A stretch of 42,723 bases of DNA from Paracoccaceae bacterium (GTDB lineage Bacteria; Pseudomonadota; Alphaproteobacteria; Rhodobacterales; Rhodobacteraceae). The stretch lies in contig JAAELR010000170.1 in NCBI GenBank assembly GCA_024226455.1, positions 1-42,723 of the forward strand. The letters are read 5' to 3'. Both the position numbers and the translations under genes were made by a program. The notes below the pieces were generated by a model that was not told the DNA's origin, did not search any database, and saw nothing but the letters and a program-made list of their open reading frames with translations. This document shows positions 7,279 through 15,331 of this stretch, one piece after another (the first letter of the stretch is position 1; every line of letters begins with the position of its first letter).

Positions 7279-8057
7279 CAGAAAAACAGCTCTGTCAGCA
7301 GGTAGTTCGAGGCCAGAATCAGGATCGAGGACGACACCACAGCGTTGGTCGTCGCCCGGCCCACGCCTTGCGCGCCCCGGCCTGAGTTCATCCCGTGATA
7401 GCAGCCCATCAGCGCCACGATGAAGCCGAACACGGCGGCCTTGGCCAGCGATGAGACCATATCGGCGGCCTCGAGGAAATCCCAGGTGTTGGTCAGATAG
7501 ACCGCCGGGGTGAAGCCCAGCCGCGAGGTGCTGACCAGATAGCCGCCCAGCACCCCGATGATGTCGCCCACCGCCGCCAGCAGCGGCACTACCAGCGTGG
7601 CCGCCAGCACGCGCGGTATAGTGAGGTATTTCAACGGGTTGGTCGATAGCGTGACCAGCGCGTCGATCTGCTCTGTCACTTTCATGGTGCCGATCTCGGC
7701 GGCGATAGAGGCGCTGACCCGGCCCGCCACCATCAGCCCGGTCAGAACCGGGCCAAGTTCGCGCACGATGCCGATGGCGACGATCTGCGGCACTACGCTC
7801 TCGGCGTTGAAGCGCGCGCCGCCGGCATAGATCTGCAGCGCCAGCGCGCCGCCGGTGAAGACCATGGTCAGACCCACGACGGGCAGGCTGAAATAGCCGA
7901 TGGCAAGCAGGGCCGAGAGGAATTCGCGAAAGTAGAAAGGCGGGCGCAGCAGGTGGTTGAGCGTCAGGGCGCAGTAGATCGCGACGCTGCCGATGGTGGC
8001 GAGCATCGCCAGCGTCGAGCGGCCGACGGCGGCGAACGGCGCCAGTACAAACGTCAT
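7278..8057 (-). CDS. mlaE: MlaE-like ABC transporter permease
   Basis: The 259-aa protein is a member of the MlaE/TrnaG family of inner-membrane permeases that work with MlaF in retrograde or anterograde phospholipid transport. Family landmarks are the [14 protein letters not shown] segment, [29 protein letters not shown], and [10 protein letters not shown]. Five to six hydrophobic helices cover the protein, including the terminal [18 protein letters not shown]. Its ATG at 8055-8057 overlaps the alr stop in an ATGA arrangement. The alr-mlaE coupling is unusual in metabolic terms but fits an envelope-biogenesis operon. Confidence 0.92.
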   Translation of the reverse strand: MTFVLAPFAAVGRSTLAMLATIGSVAIYCALTLNHLLRPPFYFREFLSALLAIGYFSLPVVGLTMVFTGGALALQIYAGGARFNAESVVPQIVAIGIVRELGPVLTGLMVAGRVSASIAAEIGTMKVTEQIDALVTLSTNPLKYLTIPRVLAATLVVPLLAAVGDIIGVLGGYLVSTSRLGFTPAVYLTNTWDFLEAADMVSSLAKAAVFGFIVALMGCYHGMNSGRGAQGVGRATTNAVVSSSILILASNYLLTELFF

Positions 8058-9100
8058 TGCCCGCCCTTGTAGCGGCGCCCATAGCGGGCGCCCAGCGAGG
8101 TCAGGATCTCATACCCGATGGTGTCGGCGGGTTCTGCCAGATCGTCGACGGCCTGCAACTCGCAGATCAGGTCGAGCGCCCTGGGCGTGTGATCCAGATG
8201 CGTGATGTCGACAGTGATCAGGTCCATCGACACCAGGCCGACCAGCGGGCAGGGCGTGTCGTCGGCGAACAGCACCGCCTGGTTGGAGATCGCCCGAAGC
8301 ACGCCGTCGGCATAGCCCGCGGCGATGGTGGCGATGCGGGTATCTTCCTCGGCGATCCAGGTATTGCCATAGCCGACCGGCTCTCCGGCGTCGAGCTGGC
8401 GGGTCTGGATCACCGGGATCGACAGTTGCACGGTGGGCTGCGCCTGTTCGAAGGGCAGGCCGCCATAGAGCCCGATGCCCGGGCGTGTCAGATCGAAATG
8501 GAAATCGGCCCCCAGCAGCACGCCGCCGGTGGCGGCCAGCGACAGGGGCACATCGCAGCCGGCGGTCATTTCGCGGAACTGGCTGAGCTGCTGGGCGTTC
8601 ATCGGGTGGTCGGGCTGGTCGGCGCAGGCCAGATGGCTGACGATCAGCTGCGGGTTCTGGCGCAGCGCGATATTGCGGATGGCGAACCATTCCTCTGGCT
8701 CCATGCCGAGCCGGTTCATGCCCGAATCGAGCTGGATGCCGAAGGGGTGCATCGGCAGTGCCTCGACATGGTGGGTCATCTGCTCGATGGAATTGAGCAG
8801 CGGCACCAGGCCGAGATCGCCGATCATGTCGGTGTCGCCGGTCATGTGGCCGGAATAGACGAAGATGGCGGGGGCGTCGCCGAGGGTCTCGCGCAGGGCG
8901 GCGCCTTCCTCTGCGGTGGCGACAAAGAAGGTTCTCGCCCCGGCCCTGGCCAGCGCGCGCGAAACCTGAGCGGCGCCGAGCCCGTAGCCGTCGGCCTTGA
9001 CGGTGGCGGCGGTTTCGACGGTCGGGGCGCAAAGGGCGTCGAGTGCGTGCCAGTTGGCGGCGATGGCGTCGAGGTCGATGATAAGTTGTCCGGTGCTCAT
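8054..9100 (-). CDS. alr: alanine racemase
   Basis: This PLP enzyme interconverts L- and D-alanine for peptidoglycan. The 348-aa product has the PLP lysine at Lys35 ([11 protein letters not shown]) and the catalytic tyrosine at about Tyr263 ([10 protein letters not shown]). The conserved [10 protein letters not shown] and GIGLYGG segments are also present. I set the start at the ATG at 9098-9100 ([17 protein letters not shown]). A frame open to 9295 adds 65 Arg/Pro-rich residues that look like translated noncoding DNA and contain a strong palindrome. The Shine-Dalgarno sequence is weak. The gene leads a coupled block with mlaE and mlaF. Confidence 0.95.
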   Translation of the reverse strand: MSTGQLIIDLDAIAANWHALDALCAPTVETAATVKADGYGLGAAQVSRALARAGARTFFVATAEEGAALRETLGDAPAIFVYSGHMTGDTDMIGDLGLVPLLNSIEQMTHHVEALPMHPFGIQLDSGMNRLGMEPEEWFAIRNIALRQNPQLIVSHLACADQPDHPMNAQQLSQFREMTAGCDVPLSLAATGGVLLGADFHFDLTRPGIGLYGGLPFEQAQPTVQLSIPVIQTRQLDAGEPVGYGNTWIAEEDTRIATIAAGYADGVLRAISNQAVLFADDTPCPLVGLVSMDLITVDITHLDHTPRALDLICELQAVDDLAEPADTIGYEILTSLGARYGRRYKGGQ

Positions 9101-9152
9101 GGGAACAGGTTTTGGCCGGGCTGGCGGCGAGGCGCAAGGGGGAAAGCGGGGG

Positions 9153-9196
9153 GCGCCCCGGCTCGGGCTCCCTTCGGGAACCGCTCGCCGGGGCGC
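9153..9196. repeat. 44-bp nested palindrome upstream of alr
   Basis: A perfect 10-bp inverted repeat, GCGCCCCGGC at 9153-9162 against GCCGGGGCGC at 9187-9196, encloses a second hairpin (TCCC at 9169-9172 against GGGA at 9176-9179). It lies in the 249-bp gap between the deiminase-family gene and alr. It could end the upstream transcript, although no T run follows on either strand. It could also be a REP-like repeat. It does not match the palindromic element found in uvrA. Confidence 0.55.
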
Positions 9197-9349
9197 GCGC
9201 GGACGAAACCGCGCCGCTGGACGGCGAAGGTGCGCTGTGGCGGTGCCCTGTTTTTTCCCTTCTGGTCCGGTATTCGGGCCGGCAGGCGATCGCACGCAAT
9301 CGCTGTAAAGGGATTGGCCAAGCTGGTCCGGGAGCGCCGCCGGTCGGTC

Positions 9350-10402
9350 TCAGGCCGGCATTTGCTGGGTGGCGCAGTGGATGCCGCCGCCGACCTCTCC
9401 GAGTGCGTCGGTGTTCAGCATGACAACCTCGCGGCCCGGGTAGTGGTGTGCGAGGGCTTCGCTCGCGATGGCGTCGGTTTCGGGGTCGCCGAACTGAGCC
9501 GCAATGACGGCCCCGTTGCAGGCGAAATAGTTGACGTAGCTGGCGACGAAATCGATGGCATCGACCCGGCGCGCAACCGGTTCGGGGATCACGTCAATCT
9601 CGAACCCTGCCGCCCGCAGCCGGTCATGGGTGTCGCGCGCGGCGCGGTGGAACGGGTCGGCGGGATCGGGAGTGTCGGGCAGGTTGATCAGGATGCGCCC
9701 CGGGGCGGTGAACCGGGCCAGGCTGTCGATGTGGTAGTCGGTGATGTCGTCGCCGCGAACGCCGGGCGCCCAGGTGATGTGCTCGGCACCATAGGCCGCC
9801 ATCAGGCGCGCGCCGATCTGGTCTTGCGAAAGCCCGGGATTGCGGTCGTCGCCAAGCCAGCTCGATGTGTGGGCGATCAGCCTGCTATGGCCGTCATGCT
9901 CTACGCCGCCCGCCTCTCCGGCCAGGCCGCTGTCGATCAGGGGCAGGCCCAGGCGGCGGGCAATCTCGGCGGCGACGGCGCCATCCCTTGCGTGCAGCTG
10001 CTTGCCGCCCCAGCCGTTGAACTGGATATGGCTGACCGCAAGGCCGCCATCGGGGGTGCGGGCAAAGAGCGGGCCCGCGTCGCGGGTCCAGAGATCCTCG
10101 GTGGGGATATCCCATAGCGTCACCGCGGCACTGGTCTTGCGGCGTATCTTTCGGTGTTCGTCGCGGTGGGCCAGCAGGGTGACCGGCTCGAAGGCGGCGA
10201 TGGTCGAGGCGATGTCGGCGATGCTGTCCTGCAGCAGGTCGAGGAAGAACCGGTCGGGATAGACCTTGCGGCTGGTCGGCCACATCATGAAGCAGCGCTG
10301 GTGCGGCGCCTCTTCGGGTGGGACGTAGAGGCGCGGCGCGGCGCGGGCCGGGCTGGCGGCGCAGGCGGCGGCAGAGGTGGCGAGCAGGGTACGGCGGGTC
10401 AT
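9350..10402 (-). CDS. agmatine deiminase family protein, Tat-exported
   Basis: The protein belongs to the agmatine deiminase / Porphyromonas-type peptidyl-arginine deiminase family of guanidine-modifying enzymes. Visible family motifs are FMMWPTS near the mature N terminus, TEDLWTRDAGP, HIQFNGWGGK, GGVEHDG, DYHIDSLARF and, at the C terminus, GGGIHCATQQ with the nucleophilic Cys at about 343 of 350. The leader MTRRTLLATSAAACAASPARA has a twin-arginine pair before a hydrophobic run and an Ala-x-Ala site, so folded export by Tat is likely. I chose the ATG at 10400-10402; another ATG lies two codons upstream. The exact substrate cannot be read from sequence. The gene is preceded by a broken oxygenase gene. 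Confidence 0.88.
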   Translation of the reverse strand: MTRRTLLATSAAACAASPARAAPRLYVPPEEAPHQRCFMMWPTSRKVYPDRFFLDLLQDSIADIASTIAAFEPVTLLAHRDEHRKIRRKTSAAVTLWDIPTEDLWTRDAGPLFARTPDGGLAVSHIQFNGWGGKQLHARDGAVAAEIARRLGLPLIDSGLAGEAGGVEHDGHSRLIAHTSSWLGDDRNPGLSQDQIGARLMAAYGAEHITWAPGVRGDDITDYHIDSLARFTAPGRILINLPDTPDPADPFHRAARDTHDRLRAAGFEIDVIPEPVARRVDAIDFVASYVNYFACNGAVIAAQFGDPETDAIASEALAHHYPGREVVMLNTDALGEVGGGIHCATQQMPA

Positions 10403-10965
10403 GTGCATGGGCTCGGTGTGTCCTTGTGGGTGTTGTAGCCAGCCCGCGCTTCGGCCCGCGGGAAGGCGCCGCGTTTGACCCGGTCGAACCGGGGTGTGCC
10501 GGTGTCCGGCAGGGGGGTGACGGTGGCTGTGCCGTTGTGGTCGAAAAGGAACGGCGGCAGGCGCGGCCAGGTCGTGGGGCGGCCGCGTTGCGCGAGGGCA
10601 CGGTCGGGCCATTGGTTGGGCCCCGAGAGATGGCGGGCCGGGCCGGGCGGCTCCCGGCGCATCACTAGGAAACTGTCGGACTGGTAGGGTTTGGTGGCCT
10701 CTGCAAGCGTCGAATTGACGTCGGGCGAGGTGTCGGTGGCGATATGGCCCCGGTGGTTGCGGTCGAGCGCGATGGCCTGTTTCGCAGCCCGTGGCAGCGC
10801 CTGGAACCGGCGCGGGGCGTTGAAAACGGCGTTGGTCCGCGCCGGGGCGATGGGGTGGCCCGTCAGCCAGGCAAAGCCGTTCTTGGCACGGGCGGCGCGG
10901 AATGCGACGAGAGGTGCGGGCAGGCAGGTGTCGAGGCCGGCAGCGTCGGGAACGGGGATGCTCAT
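10399..10965 (-). pseudogene. isopenicillin-N-synthase-like oxygenase with internal deletion
   Basis: From the ATG at 10963-10965 the frame matches the N-terminal DIOX_N part of the isopenicillin N synthase group of Fe(II)/2-oxoglutarate oxygenases: GFAWLTGHPI, FQALPRAAKQAIA, a KPYQSDSF-like segment, then LSGPNQWPD. It then jumps to a family C terminus (PPFLFDHNGTATVTPLP, followed by FDRVKRGAF and a final GYNTHKD). The central jelly-roll with the iron-binding His-x-Asp and distal His is missing. The gene is 188 codons long, whereas intact members have about 310-350. The frame stays open, so a protein may be made, but it cannot be a normal oxygenase. Its 3' end overlaps the start region of the deiminase-family gene. 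Confidence 0.65.
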
Positions 10966-11391
10966 GCGGTCAGCCTAGCGCGATCTGTCGGTCGGCGGTA
11001 ATCAAAATGTGCGCTACCGCGCGCCGATCTTAAAGCCCCTTGCCAGGTGACATGCAGTTTTGGGGGCCGCACAGGTTGCAGCCTTGCGGGATGGCTCCCA
11101 GATGTGCCTGTGGTGCCATTCATGGTGCCTGTTGAAGCATTGCGCCGGGAGCGCAACTGCACCCCCCCTGCCATTCGGGTGTCCGCCAGCCCAAGGTGCA
11201 AGACCAGTCCCGCCCGGGCCCGATCCGGCCCGGTCAGGCAGGTCGTGACAGGTCGGTCTGCAGACGACCGAGGAAAATCAGCGAGCGCACGGTAGTCACA
11301 ATCATGTTGCAAGAACAGCCGTTGACCCTGGGTTGCTTTCCAGACCGAAATGCTTCTTATTTCGGTCACCTTATGACTGGGGCTATATCGG
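10966..11391. other. 426-bp divergent control region upstream of the ACP operon
   Basis: No supported gene lies here. The region separates the minus-strand oxygenase pseudogene from the plus-strand ACP gene. It contains TTGCGC-cggga-GCGCAA at 11140-11156 and a stronger inverted repeat at 11343-11367, listed separately. A TTGACC at 11322-11327 could serve as a -35 box, but the matching -10 is poor, so promoter positions are uncertain. Confidence 0.45.
11343..11367. promoter_or_regulatory. perfect 9-bp inverted repeat upstream of the ACP gene
   Basis: GACCGAAAT at 11343-11351 is repeated in inverse as ATTTCGGTC at 11359-11367 with a 7-base spacer. It ends 24 bp before the ACP start codon. No T run follows, so a terminator is unlikely. 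An operator for a dimeric repressor or a hairpin in the 5' leader are both possible. It is the only strong symmetry close to the start of the ACP-ketosynthase-dehydratase operon. Confidence 0.5.
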
Positions 11392-11661
11392 ATGGGCAAC
11401 GACCTAGGCGACACCAGGAAGCTGGAAGATGACCTGCTGGATCTGGTCTCGCAAGAGGCCATGGTGCGGCGCGACAAGCTGACCCGCCAGGCGAAGCTGG
11501 AGGACCTCGACATGGCCAGCGCCGATTTCGTGATGATTCTGATGGCCATCGAAGAGAAATACGGCGCCTATATCTCGGTCGACAATGAACTGGCGGACCT
11601 GAAGACTGTGCAGGATCTGCTGACGCTGGTCACCAGGAAGATCGTCGAAACCGAAGCCTGA
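11392..11661 (+). CDS. acyl carrier protein, NodF-like, with altered DSL motif
   Basis: The 89-aa acidic helical protein has the ACP fold signature: an N-terminal helix, then MASADFVMILMAIEEKYG, then a C-terminal DLKTVQDLLTLV helix. The phosphopantetheine attachment serine is Ser43. The usual Asp-Ser-Leu-Asp is here Ala42-Ser43-Ala44-Asp45, so the Asp that normally precedes the serine is lost. The stop overlaps the ketosynthase ATG by one base (TGATG). This is a dedicated carrier for the adjacent ketosynthase, comparable to NodF of rhizobia, rather than the housekeeping AcpP. Whether the altered motif is still recognised by the usual holo-ACP synthase is open. Confidence 0.85.
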   Translation: MGNDLGDTRKLEDDLLDLVSQEAMVRRDKLTRQAKLEDLDMASADFVMILMAIEEKYGAYISVDNELADLKTVQDLLTLVTRKIVETEA

Positions 11662-12878
11662 TGGGATCGAGGCGGGTTGTCATAACCGGGACCGGTGCGA
11701 TCTCTGCCCTCGGAGCGGGTTCCGAAACGCTGTGGCATGCGGCGCGCGACGGGCGCTCGGGCGTGGCCGAGATCAATTTCGAGCGTTTACCCGAACAGAA
11801 GGTTACCACCGCTGCATTTGTTTCGACCGATCATCTGGCCGCCCACGCGGTGCATGTGGCTCCGCGCATGCAGGACCGGGTCAGCAAGTTCGCGCTGATC
11901 GCCGCAACCGAGGCGATGGCGCAGGCCGGGTTGTCGGCAGGGGATCTGGGCGAAGAGACCGGGGTGATTGTGGGCTCCGGCCTTGGCGGGGCCGATACGC
12001 TCGACGAGAATTACTGGCGTTTTTCGCGGCAGGAGGGAGAGCGGCTGGACCCGCTTTGCATCCCCAAGCTCATGACCAATGCCGCCGCCTCGTGGATATC
12101 GATGACCTTTGGCGCTACCGGCCCGATCTATTGCAATTCCACCGCCTGTTCCTCGGCCAGTCAGTCGATCGGCCTGGCCTATCAGATGGTGAAATCCGGT
12201 ATCCTGCGGCGCTGCGTCACCGGCGGCACAGAGGCCTGCGCGGTGCCCGGCGTGTTTCGCGCCTGGGAGTTGCTGCGCGTGCTGAGCCCCACCAGATGCC
12301 GCCCCTTTTCGCGCGACCGCAACGGCATGACCCTTGGCGAGGGCGCCGGCATACTGGTGATCGAGACGCTCGACGCTGCCCTTGCGCGCGGCGCCCCGGT
12401 GCTGGCAGAGATCGTCGGCTATGGCACCACCAGCGATGCCGGCGACCTTTTGCGCCCCGACCCGGCCGGGGCTGTGGCCTCGATGGCCAAGGCGCTGCGG
12501 GCTGCCGGGCTGCAGCCCTCGCAGGTCGGTTATGTCAACGCCCACGGCACCGCGACGGTGGCCAATGACGCCTCGGAAACCGAGGCCATGCGGCGGGTCT
12601 TCGGCGACGCCTTCGAGGGGCTGGCGGTCAGTTCGACCAAGCCGGTTCACGGCCATGCGCTTGGCGCCGCCGGGGCGCTGGAAACCATCGTGACGCTTGG
12701 TGCGTTGCGCGACCAGCTGGCGCCGCCGAACCTGAATTTCACCGAGCAGGATCCGAAGATCGGCTTTACCCCGGTCACCGGCGGCGCGCGCCCGTTGCAG
12801 ACGGGATACTGCCTGTCGAATTCCTTTGCGTTCGGCGGGATCAACGCCTCGTTGATCTTCGGCCACCCACCGCAATGA
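11661..12878 (+). CDS. beta-ketoacyl-ACP synthase, FabF/NodE-like
   Basis: The 405-aa condensing enzyme has an intact catalytic triad: Cys163 (NSTACSSASQ), His295 (NAHGTAT) and His332 (HGHALGAAG), with Lys327 upstream of the last. It therefore should carry out decarboxylative Claisen condensation of malonyl-ACP with an acyl donor. The sequence looks closer to NodE-type and secondary-metabolism ketosynthases than to housekeeping FabF. For example, the normally conserved STKSMTGH segment reads STKPVHGH here. It is translationally coupled to the ACP gene upstream (TGATG) and to the dehydratase gene downstream (ATGA). The product chain is unknown. Confidence 0.9.
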   Translation: MGSRRVVITGTGAISALGAGSETLWHAARDGRSGVAEINFERLPEQKVTTAAFVSTDHLAAHAVHVAPRMQDRVSKFALIAATEAMAQAGLSAGDLGEETGVIVGSGLGGADTLDENYWRFSRQEGERLDPLCIPKLMTNAAASWISMTFGATGPIYCNSTACSSASQSIGLAYQMVKSGILRRCVTGGTEACAVPGVFRAWELLRVLSPTRCRPFSRDRNGMTLGEGAGILVIETLDAALARGAPVLAEIVGYGTTSDAGDLLRPDPAGAVASMAKALRAAGLQPSQVGYVNAHGTATVANDASETEAMRRVFGDAFEGLAVSSTKPVHGHALGAAGALETIVTLGALRDQLAPPNLNFTEQDPKIGFTPVTGGARPLQTGYCLSNSFAFGGINASLIFGHPPQ

Positions 12879-13627
12879 GCGCATCTGGGCCGGGCCTGAG
12901 GCTGGAACCGGCGCGGGTCACCGATTTCGCCAGGCTGATTGCTGCCATCAGCGGCATCGATCTGCCGTCTGTTCCGGTGCTTGCGCCGGCGTTGCTGTTT
13001 TCCGATTCCAAGGTGCAGCGGCAGCTCGACATGCCGCGACCGGGGCCGAATGAGGTTGTTGTGCAGGATTACCAGTCTGTGCGGCACATGGCCGCCCTTG
13101 CCGTGGGCGACGAGCTGAGCGCTGCCGTCACTCGGCGCGACAGGGGGACGACGACAGAATTCGACATCACCTTGTCGCACGCCGCCAGGCCTTGCGTTGT
13201 CCTGAAGACCGCGTTGCGCCGCGTGCCGCGCAAGGACTTCACCAGGCGGAACGCCACCCGGTTCACACCGGGGCAGATCGCGGGCGATGCCGGTCGGGTT
13301 GACGGGCTTTGCATCACCCAGGCGCAGGTCAGCGCCTATCTTGGGCTTTCGGGCGACCGAAACCCAATCCATAGCGACCCGACCGAGGCCGCCTCTTTGG
13401 GTTTCGGCGCGCCCATTGTGCCGGGATTGCTGCTATTGGCGCTGGTGCAGCCCTTCGCCCCAGCCGGGCGAGCGACCGCATTCCGAGGCCGCTTCATGGC
13501 GCCGCTTATGGTGGATCAGCCGTTTTCGATATCTCTGACGCATCGCGGTCCGGGCCGCCTTCGAGCATTCATTTTCACCAGCAATGCGGGCGCTCTGGCG
13601 CTGGCGGATATGCAGGGCATCGGATAG
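12875..13627 (+). CDS. MaoC-like double hot-dog dehydratase
   Basis: The 250-aa protein ends in a MaoC-type hot-dog domain. The hydratase motif is GLSGDRNPIHSDPTEAASLG, with the catalytic pair Asp161 and His166, followed by GAPIVPGLLLLALV. The first ~125 residues fit a degenerate N-terminal hot dog, as in two-domain (R)-specific enoyl hydratases and FAS-type dehydratases. Its ATG overlaps the ketosynthase stop. Together with the ACP and ketosynthase it could dehydrate 3-hydroxyacyl intermediates to trans-2-enoyl chains. No dedicated ketoreductase or enoyl reductase is next to it, so those steps would have to come from housekeeping FabG or be skipped. Confidence 0.8.
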   Translation: MSASGPGLRLEPARVTDFARLIAAISGIDLPSVPVLAPALLFSDSKVQRQLDMPRPGPNEVVVQDYQSVRHMAALAVGDELSAAVTRRDRGTTTEFDITLSHAARPCVVLKTALRRVPRKDFTRRNATRFTPGQIAGDAGRVDGLCITQAQVSAYLGLSGDRNPIHSDPTEAASLGFGAPIVPGLLLLALVQPFAPAGRATAFRGRFMAPLMVDQPFSISLTHRGPGRLRAFIFTSNAGALALADMQGIG

Positions 13628-13823
13628 GCCGCATGTCGCCGACAAAGCGACATTGTGCATGCATCTAATGCGGGGTATTGCGGCTGACAGGACGGGCAGG
13701 CTGGTGGCGGGCGGTGGTTTTCTGTGGGTTTCGGGCTTGCCGCAGCCCCATGGCATTGGCCATAGTCAGGGGGCCCCCGCGGCAAGACGGGAGGTTGGGT
13801 GGTTCAGGGAGGAGATGCTGCGC

Positions 13824-14606
13824 ATGGTCGAGGATGACACACCGCCGCCGCCGTCGCCATTGCCCCAGATCGGCACGGTGACGCTGCGGGAATTGTTCAT
13901 TTCACTGCGCGCCGGCTGGTGGGATTTCAAGGCCGCGCCGGGGCTGGGGCTGTTTTTCAGCGCGGTCTATGTGGTGACCGGGACGGCGCTGGTCTGGTTC
14001 GGGGCCGGTTCCGTGGCCTGGACGCTGTTGATCAGCCTGGGCTTTCCGCTGGTGGCGCCTTTTGCGGCGGTGGGGTACTATGAGATCTCGCGCCGACTGG
14101 AAGATGGTGAACGGCTGGACTGGCGCAAAGTGCTGGGCGTGGTGCTAGCCGAAAAGGACCGGCAGATCCCCTGGGTCGGGGCGATCATCGTGATCTATTT
14201 CCTGTTCTGGACCTTTCTGGCGCATATGATCTTTGCGCTGTTCATGGGGCCCAGCGCGATGACCAACGCGACCTCGTCCTTCGACATCTACCTGACCCGC
14301 GAAGGCATGACCATGGTCGCGGTCGAGTTCGCCGTGGGCGGGGTCTTTGCCTTTGTGCTTTTCGCACTGACGGTGGTCAGCCTGCCGCTGCTGCTGGAAA
14401 AAGAGATCGATTTCATTACCGCGATGCTGTTGAGCTTTGCCATGGTGCGGCGCAATCTGCCGGTGATGCTGGTCTGGGCCTTCATCATCTCGGCGTTGCT
14501 GTTCGTCGGCATGCTGCCGTATTTCCTGGGGCTGCTGGTGGTGCTGCCGGTGCTGGGGCATGCCACCTGGCATCTTTACCGGCGGGCACTATACGACCCG
14601 GCCTGA
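13824..14606 (+). CDS. DUF2189 integral membrane protein
   Basis: The 260-aa product starts MVEDDTPPPPSPLPQIGTVT and has about six hydrophobic segments. Family-like stretches are the region after the first paired helices (FPLVAPFAAVGYYEISRRLE), WTFLAHMIFALFMG and the final AFIISALLFVGMLPYFLGLLVVLPVLGHATWHLYRR. These match DUF2189 (COG5473), a conserved but uncharacterised alphaproteobacterial family. A frame open to 13584 adds 80 unlikely residues. I place the start at the ATG at 13824, which has GGGAGGAG at a good distance upstream, although an ATG at 13815 directly abuts that site. The gene converges on bactofilin. Confidence 0.85.
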   Translation: MVEDDTPPPPSPLPQIGTVTLRELFISLRAGWWDFKAAPGLGLFFSAVYVVTGTALVWFGAGSVAWTLLISLGFPLVAPFAAVGYYEISRRLEDGERLDWRKVLGVVLAEKDRQIPWVGAIIVIYFLFWTFLAHMIFALFMGPSAMTNATSSFDIYLTREGMTMVAVEFAVGGVFAFVLFALTVVSLPLLLEKEIDFITAMLLSFAMVRRNLPVMLVWAFIISALLFVGMLPYFLGLLVVLPVLGHATWHLYRRALYDPA

Positions 14607-14753
14607 CGCGGCTCTACGTCCTCGCCGCACCACCGGCCTGCGATTCCGCGGCCTGCAGAGCGGGGCGGGTTTGCGACAGCCGCCGGGTGAAGCCCTCAAT
14701 CCGGTCAGACCGGACTTGCTCTGATCGGGCTGGCGAATGGTTGATACCCACAA

Positions 14754-14788
14754 CGAAAAACGGGCGCCGCATTGCCTGCGGCGCCCGT
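14754..14788 (-). terminator. intrinsic terminator of the bactofilin operon
   Basis: An 11-bp perfect stem (ACGGGCGCCGC at 14760-14770, GCGGCGCCCGT at 14778-14788) with a 7-base loop is followed on the minus strand by TTTTT at 14760-14755. It lies about 28 bp past the bactofilin stop. A separate palindrome, TCCGGTC-a-GACCGGA at 14700-14714, lies further on and may act for the convergent DUF2189 gene. Confidence 0.85.
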
Positions 14789-14815
14789 ATTCCTGTTCCG
14801 TTGCGCCTTTGGCGG

Positions 14816-15331
14816 TTAGGACTTGGCCGGTTCCGGGGGTGGTGCCGCCGGGGCGGCGGGATTTGCCGCCGCCAAGGGCGCGCGTGAGCCGCCGCCCAGC
14901 GGGTCGTCCTGACGCTGCACCGATCCCTCGAAATGGGCGCCGCTTTCGATCGCGATGGTCTTGTGGATGATGTCGCCCTCGACCCTTGCGGTCGATGTCA
15001 GGCGTACCTTCAGCCCGCGCACCCGGCCCACGATGCGGCCGTTGACCACTACGTCGTCGGCCACGACCTCTCCTTTGATGGTGGCGCTGTCGCCTACGGT
15101 CAGCAAATGCGCGCGAATGTCGCCCTCGACCGTGCCCTCGACCTGGATGTCGCCGCTGGTCTTGAGATTGCCGGTGATCGTCAGGTCTGACGACAGGGTC
15201 GACGCGGGCGGCTTGGGCTTGGGGGCGGAGGAGAAATCGGTGCCGGGGCGCGCGGGCGGGACCTCGGGCGCCTTGACCGCCTTGTCGTCGGTCTTGGGGC
15301 CGGGCTCGTTGATTCTGCTTTTAGAAAACAT
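14816..15331 (-). CDS. bactofilin, polymer-forming cytoskeletal protein
   Basis: The 171-aa protein has the bactofilin layout. A disordered Pro/Lys-rich N-terminal tail covers about residues 1-45. The central beta-helical DUF583 domain follows, with its regular LTITGNLKTSGDIQVEGTVEGDI and ATIKGEVVADDVVVNGRIVGRV pattern. A Pro/Ala-rich tail ends the protein. Bactofilins polymerise without nucleotide into filaments that guide local cell-wall synthesis. The start overlaps the 3' end of the M23 peptidase gene by 11 bp, matching the known pairing of bactofilins with LytM-type peptidases in cell-shape control. Confidence 0.95.
   Translation of the reverse strand: MFSKSRINEPGPKTDDKAVKAPEVPPARPGTDFSSAPKPKPPASTLSSDLTITGNLKTSGDIQVEGTVEGDIRAHLLTVGDSATIKGEVVADDVVVNGRIVGRVRGLKVRLTSTARVEGDIIHKTIAIESGAHFEGSVQRQDDPLGGGSRAPLAAANPAAPAAPPPEPAKS

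Noticed and set aside
9101-9295. N-terminal extension of alanine racemase by 65 residues
   Set aside because: The extension is Arg/Pro-rich, covers a strong palindrome, and has no family support; [17 protein letters not shown] is a normal N terminus.
10403-10612. Upstream extension of the deiminase-family protein
   Set aside because: It would hide the Tat signal inside the protein and overlaps the oxygenase remnant in another frame.
10962-11549. 195-codon minus-strand ORF across the ACP promoter region
   Set aside because: Ser/Arg-rich composition without family motifs, overlapping the start of the ACP gene; no sign of coding.
13584-13823. 80-residue N-terminal extension of the DUF2189 protein
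   Set aside because: It overlaps the dehydratase gene, has no family similarity, and bypasses a strong ribosome-binding site.
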